A stretch of DNA of 16,725 nt, from assembly GCA_934646115.1 (NCBI GenBank), contig CAKUEM010000038.1:1-16725 (forward strand), written 5' to 3'. A program made the position numbers and the translations under genes. The notes under the pieces were generated by a model. It was not told the DNA's origin. It saw only the letters and a program-made list of their open reading frames with translations, and did not search any database. Source of the stretch: an uncultured Oscillospiraceae bacterium. Its GTDB lineage: Bacteria > Bacillota > Clostridia > Oscillospirales > JAAYXM01. Shown piece after piece: positions 13,928 through 16,725 of the stretch; positions within the stretch are counted from its first letter, which is position 1, and each line of letters starts with the position of its first letter.

Positions 13928-14548
13928 TCAAAGCATACGAAGCGCCGCAAACGCAACCAGCTTCGGAACAACGGTCAGCTCAAGCACAACGGTCAGCGCC
14001 AGAGCGAGCATGCACGCGCCAAACAGCACGAAATAGCCGCGCGGGAACACCGAGCCGATCATGACGCGCTTGCCGCGCGCCATCATTTTTGCAAACGATT
14101 GCGCCGCAAGAAATCCCTGCGCCGAAATGATCATCAAGCACGGCACGCCGATGAGCGTCTGCGTTCCGAAAATCGCAAGCGCAAGCCAAAGTCCGGACAC
14201 GCCGAACAGCTTGACCATAGATCCAACAGAAAACGCGAGGAAAAATCCGCGCAGCGCAACCGTTCCCGGGATCAGCACCACGCCGAGCGCGGTAAAGCCG
14301 AACAAAAAGGCAAAAAGCGGATATTGAAACACGCTCCAAACCGTTTTGGGCAGAAGCGTAAGCGGGTGCTGCCCCTCGCCGAATGCGGTGACATAGCGCG
14401 TCATATAATCGCCGAGCGTCGCGCCGGCGTCGCCGCCGATGAACGATGCGCAAACCGCGCCCGCCACAATGCCGCAAAGAAAAATCGCTGTTAAAATAGC
14501 AAGACTGCTTGAAATATTGCCCTTTGGACGTTCCTTTTTATGTTGCAT
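13928..14548 (-). CDS. spoIIM: Stage II sporulation protein M
   Basis: A 206-residue integral membrane protein with about five membrane segments (roughly 14-36, 72-95, 96-118, 119-147, 172-200), a short basic cytoplasmic start and the SpoIIM core LIPGTVALRGFFLAFSVGSM (92-111). In Bacillus, SpoIIM, SpoIID and SpoIIP form the peptidoglycan-degrading machine that drives engulfment of the forespore by the mother cell, and SpoIIM is the membrane scaffold. Its length fits the family. The ATG has an AAAGGGG site nine bases upstream. A sequence resembling a sigma-E promoter lies 32 bases before the start and overlaps the stop of proC, consistent with mother-cell expression. xerD follows closely. Confidence is high because sequence and gene order agree. 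Confidence 0.9.
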   Translation of the reverse strand: MQHKKERPKGNISSSLAILTAIFLCGIVAGAVCASFIGGDAGATLGDYMTRYVTAFGEGQHPLTLLPKTVWSVFQYPLFAFLFGFTALGVVLIPGTVALRGFFLAFSVGSMVKLFGVSGLWLALAIFGTQTLIGVPCLMIISAQGFLAAQSFAKMMARGKRVMIGSVFPRGYFVLFGACMLALALTVVLELTVVPKLVAFAALRML

Positions 14549-14579
14549 TCCGCTCGTCCCCTTTCATCATCCAACACCA

Positions 14580-14608
14580 TAGGTATGAAAGAGGCGCGCA
14601 AAATATGC
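14580..14608 (-). promoter_or_regulatory. Putative sigma-E promoter of spoIIM
   Basis: On the minus strand GCATATT (14602-14608), 14 bases, then CATACCTA (14580-14587). The first box fits the Bacillus sigma-E -35 consensus kmATATT at every position; the second shares CATAC with the -10 consensus. It overlaps the last base of the proC stop codon and ends 32 bases before the spoIIM ATG. SpoIIM is sigma-E controlled in Bacillus. Confidence 0.55.
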
Positions 14609-15414
14609 TAGCGGCCCAGCTCCTCCGCGCGCTGCACCGCGCGGGTAAACGCCGCTTCGATCATGTCTTCAAAATGAAAATCGTCAAACGCCGTCAACGC
14701 GGCAAGCGTTGTACCGCCAGGGCTTGTGACCTGCGCGATCAGCTCGTCCGGCGTTTTCTTCGTCTCCTGCATCAGGTGGCAAACGCCGTGCATCGTGGCG
14801 CGCGCGAGCTCAAGCGCCGTTTCACGCGGGATACCGCTTTTCTCGCCCGCATTCATCATAGCACGGAGAAAACGGAAAAAGAACGCGGGCGAAGAGCTGG
14901 AGAGCGGGATCGTTCGGTTGATCTCATCCTCCGCAACGACCATCGTGCTGCCCGCCGTTTGAAATATCTTCATAACCAAATCAACGAAATGCTGCGCAAC
15001 ATCGATCGGCCGCGCGATCACCGTGCAGCCCTGCGCAACGACCATCGGCGTATTCGGTAAAACGCGAATTACAGAAACATCGCCGCCAAGCACCTCGCGC
15101 AGCTTCGCCACCGAAACGCCCGCCAGCATAGACACAACGCATTTGCCGTGGAACATCCCATGCAGCTCCGCGCCGATCTCCTGAAGCTTTTGCGGTTTAA
15201 ACCCTAAAAAAATCAAATCGCTCTGCGCAACGACTTCGCGATTTGACGCCGCGGCGCATACTCCGCATTCTGTAAACCGAGTAAGCTTCGCCTGCGTGGG
15301 ATTATACGCGCTCACCTGCGCCGGGGACAGCACCTCAGACGCAAGCGCTGCGCTTAAAATAGCGCCGGCCATATTGCCGACGCCGCAAAAACCAACTCGC
15401 ATATTGCGATTCAT
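14608..15414 (-). CDS. proC: Pyrroline-5-carboxylate reductase
   Basis: A 268-residue cytoplasmic enzyme that reduces pyrroline-5-carboxylate to proline with NAD(P)H, the last step of proline synthesis. The N-terminal Rossmann motif GFCGVGNMAGAIL is at 8-20, VIRVLPNTPMVVAQG at 115-129 and the C-terminal signature VTSPGGTT at 229-236. Residues 172-177 read SSSSPA where the family usually has SGSGPA, a small deviation in the substrate loop. I chose ATG 15414 because AGAGGG lies about ten bases upstream and the length then matches the family; an in-frame GTG at 15444 would add ten residues across the ribosome binding site. A promoter lies at 15468-15496. spoIIM follows after 59 bases and may be reached by read-through as well as by its own promoter. 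Confidence 0.92.
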   Translation of the reverse strand: MNRNMRVGFCGVGNMAGAILSAALASEVLSPAQVSAYNPTQAKLTRFTECGVCAAASNREVVAQSDLIFLGFKPQKLQEIGAELHGMFHGKCVVSMLAGVSVAKLREVLGGDVSVIRVLPNTPMVVAQGCTVIARPIDVAQHFVDLVMKIFQTAGSTMVVAEDEINRTIPLSSSSPAFFFRFLRAMMNAGEKSGIPRETALELARATMHGVCHLMQETKKTPDELIAQVTSPGGTTLAALTAFDDFHFEDMIEAAFTRAVQRAEELGR

Positions 15415-15467
15415 TGGATCACACGCCCTCTCTATCCGCTTCACTTTACATAAAACCAGTATTATAA

Positions 15468-15496
15468 AATATAACGTAAATCGCGTGTTTTTTCAA
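15468..15496 (-). promoter_or_regulatory. Sigma-A promoter of proC
   Basis: On the minus strand TTGAAA (15491-15496), 17 bases, then TATATT (15468-15473); a TATAAT follows at 15461-15466 but at poor spacing. The start would lie about 47 bases before the proC ATG. Confidence 0.65.
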
Positions 15497-15804
15497 GTGA
15501 TTTTTATGTATTTTCGCAATTTTGTGAAATGTCACGAAAGATATTATGTAAACCGTTTTATGTTAACCTGCGCAACCCACATTCTGTTGTGGTTTTCTCT
15601 CCGAGTCACCACAATTTTACTTCCTGCCCGGCAAGTACCTCTCGTTCGCATAACCGCTCCCCTTCTGTCACGTGGCATATTCCTACAATCCAAAAAAGCG
15701 CGCGTTAAATTTGCGCCACGTTTGCCTTTTGATTTTCGCATGGAGTACCCTCGTTTTTTCCGCGACTTTTATAAAATATTACAATCATTTTCCCCGGGTT
15801 TTCA
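15497..15804. other. Gene-free region between divergent proC and SGNH promoters
   Basis: About 300 bases with no convincing gene on either strand; the open frames here have no family motif and no ribosome binding site. Two short inverted repeats are visible: TTGTGGT (15587-15593) with ACCACAA (15608-15614), and ACGTGGC (15670-15676) with GCCACGT (15715-15721). The first can also pair its left arm with CCCACA just upstream, so alternative folds exist. I recognise no riboswitch, T-box or 6S RNA. It may hold regulator sites or a small RNA, or nothing. Confidence 0.4.
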
Positions 15805-15833
15805 TTGACATTCTATGCCTATTTTTTTATAAT
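15805..15833 (+). promoter_or_regulatory. Perfect consensus sigma-A promoter of the SGNH hydrolase gene
   Basis: TTGACA (15805-15810), 17 bases, TATAAT (15828-15833): both hexamers and the spacing match the consensus exactly. The start would lie about 18 bases before the GTG start codon. Confidence 0.85.
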
Positions 15834-15857
15834 TAACTTTAGAAAGGTTGTGATTTT

Positions 15858-16457
15858 GTGATCTTTAATCTCCCTATATATGATGAATTTCTAACACTTC
15901 TCAACCAATATGAAGCTTCCTCCGCGCATGATGCAGATATCGTTTTCTTTGGCGATTCTCTTACGCAGCGCGGTCCGTGGGATACGCTGTTCCCGGAATA
16001 TCACACTGAGAATCGCGGCATCGGCGGCGAGCATATTTTCCACGCGGCGCTGCGCTTAGATCCCATTGTCGCGCTGAATCCCAAAGTCCTTTTCATGCTC
16101 TACGGTGCAAATGATATGTACTACTGCCCGGTAGACCATGCGGCAAAAGCGTATGAGATCGTGCTGCGCACATTGCGCCGCGCGCTGCCTGATACGCAAA
16201 TTTTTGTTGAAAGCGCGCTCCCTATTCGCGCAGAGACCCATTTATTTATGAAGCCAAAGCTTCTTGAATATAACGTCCTGCTCGAAAAGCTTGCGGCGCA
16301 GCATGGCGCAGCATTCATAAACCTCTTCCCGCATTTTGTCGATGAAGAAGGGCTTCTGCGCGCGGAATACACGGTAGACGGCGTACACCTAACACAAACC
16401 GCCTATGACATGTGGCGCGATCTTTTAACGCCGTATCTGAAAGAAATTTTTGGATAA
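15858..16457 (+). CDS. SGNH/GDSL-family hydrolase
   Basis: A 199-residue hydrolase without signal peptide, thus probably cytoplasmic. All four blocks of the SGNH fold are present: nucleophile Ser34 in FFGDSLTQRG, Gly56 in NRGIGGE, Asn85 in YGANDMYY, and Asp174 with His177 in VDGVHLT. The family contains esterases, lipases and sugar deacetylases, including enzymes resembling platelet-activating-factor acetylhydrolase; deacetylation of an imported acetylated sugar would fit, but the substrate is inferred, not shown. The GTG at 15858 is ten bases after AGAAAGG and is the only start with a site; the other nearby GTG runs into a stop codon. It is transcribed alone from a perfect consensus promoter and ends at the terminator at 16519. 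Confidence 0.85.
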   Translation: MIFNLPIYDEFLTLLNQYEASSAHDADIVFFGDSLTQRGPWDTLFPEYHTENRGIGGEHIFHAALRLDPIVALNPKVLFMLYGANDMYYCPVDHAAKAYEIVLRTLRRALPDTQIFVESALPIRAETHLFMKPKLLEYNVLLEKLAAQHGAAFINLFPHFVDEEGLLRAEYTVDGVHLTQTAYDMWRDLLTPYLKEIFG

Positions 16458-16518
16458 AACCGCCCGAGTTGAAACACACGGAAATCTCACGCAGTGATCG
16501 TTTTTCAAGAAACTTTCA

Positions 16519-16557
16519 CCCCGGCTTGTGTTTTTTGCGTAAGCCGGGGCATTTTTT
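16519..16557 (+). terminator. Rho-independent terminator of the SGNH hydrolase gene
   Basis: Stem CCCCGGCTT (16519-16527) with AAGCCGGGG (16541-16549), a 13-base loop, then CA and six T (16552-16557). There is no T-run in the other direction, so it acts for the plus strand. Confidence 0.85.
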
Positions 16558-16576
16558 GATTATGCAGATATTTCAT

Positions 16577-16611
16577 AAAAAAATCCCCAATGCGAAAGCA
16601 TTGGGGATTTT
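16577..16611 (-). terminator. Terminator of the S-layer-domain gene
   Basis: Stem AATCCCCAATGC with GCATTGGGGATT around a GAAA loop (arms 16580-16593 and 16598-16611). On the minus strand the stem is followed by seven T (16577-16583), so it ends the S-layer gene located at 16655 and beyond; on the plus strand it could back up the previous terminator. Confidence 0.85.
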
Positions 16612-16654
16612 AAGAGAAGGAGCTATGCAGTGACATAGCGGGAAGAAGCTTTGT

Positions 16655-16725
16655 TTACCACTCCATGAACAGGATGCGGTCTAAGATCACCGCGACCTCG
16701 GCGCGCGTCGCCTTGCCCGTCGGGT
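16655..16725 (-). CDS. S-layer homology (SLH) domain protein, C-terminal end only
   Basis: The last 23 codons of a gene that enters from beyond the window. The translation PTGKATRAEVAVILDRILFMEW ends at a TAA. The TRAEVAVILDRI motif is the conserved end of an SLH repeat, which anchors surface proteins to secondary cell-wall polymers outside the membrane. Nothing can be said about the rest of the protein, which could be an S-layer protein, a surface glycosidase or a binding protein. A terminator follows 44 bases after the stop. Confidence 0.75.
   Translation of the reverse strand, partial: PTGKATRAEVAVILDRILFMEW

Noticed and set aside
15560..15740. Possible riboswitch or 6S RNA between the divergent promoters
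   Set aside because: I compared it with remembered cores of TPP, SAM, cobalamin, c-di-GMP, c-di-AMP, T-box and 6S RNA and found no match.
15544..15741. 65-codon minus-strand frame in the gene-free region
   Set aside because: No convincing ribosome binding site or promoter and a composition of scattered Arg residues; possible but not supportable.
15296..15808. 170-codon plus-strand frame running from inside proC into the gene-free region
   Set aside because: It begins inside an established gene, crosses the proC promoter and shows no protein family pattern.

Overview
The window looks like a chromosomal segment of an anaerobic, endospore-forming member of the Clostridia (Firmicutes), probably an uncultured gut or rumen type relative of the Oscillospiraceae. 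This is inferred from spoIIM next to xerD, a CwlJ/GerQ-type germination pair, an Nfn-type electron-bifurcating transhydrogenase, AGGAGG-type ribosome binding sites, consensus sigma-A promoters and S-layer homology repeats. Coding DNA is rich in GCG/CGC codons, while the intergenic DNA and one gene (an HD-domain protein) are clearly AT-rich. No phage genes, IS elements, CRISPR arrays, rRNA or tRNA genes were found.

Layout. (1) 1-1045, minus strand: the end of an nfnAB operon (redox balancing) behind a strong promoter. (2) 1090-1569, minus: an AT-rich HD-domain gene. (3) 1737-3852, plus: a 2-keto-3-deoxygluconate operon, an aldolase carrying an extra C-terminal VOC-type domain followed by KDG kinase, closed by a bidirectional terminator. 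(4) 3911-6132, minus: a periplasmic-adaptor-type protein and a MacB-type permease, translationally coupled but without an ATPase gene. (5) 6213-7269, plus: a tiny four-cysteine protein, then a cortex-lytic enzyme (CwlJ type) and a GerQ-like partner. (6) 7298-9313, plus: a 634-residue DUF4838 protein with its own promoter and terminator. (7) 9312-12111, minus: a membrane-anchored phosphodiester glycosidase with a long leader containing a strong hairpin, then a cysteine-synthase-like PLP enzyme. (8) 12132-15496, minus: proC, spoIIM, xerD and a DUF624 membrane protein, closely spaced. (9) 15805-16557, plus: an SGNH hydrolase with a perfect consensus promoter and its own terminator. (10) 16577-16725, minus: the last residues of an S-layer-homology-domain protein with its terminator.

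How the genes fit together. The kdgA/kdgK pair performs the last two steps of uronate or pectin-derived sugar breakdown (KDG to KDPG to pyruvate plus glyceraldehyde-3-phosphate). The cytoplasmic DUF4838 protein, related in layout to alpha-glucuronidase-type enzymes, and the SGNH hydrolase could belong to the same carbohydrate diet, but nothing in the window proves this. Sporulation and germination genes appear in two separate places (6470-7269 and 13928-14548), and both are preceded by sequences resembling the mother-cell sigma-E promoter. No single striking new multi-gene system stands out. The most worthwhile leads are the aldolase-VOC fusion, the ATPase-less adaptor/permease pair, the DUF4838 protein, the putative sigma-E promoters and the leader hairpin of the phosphodiester glycosidase gene.
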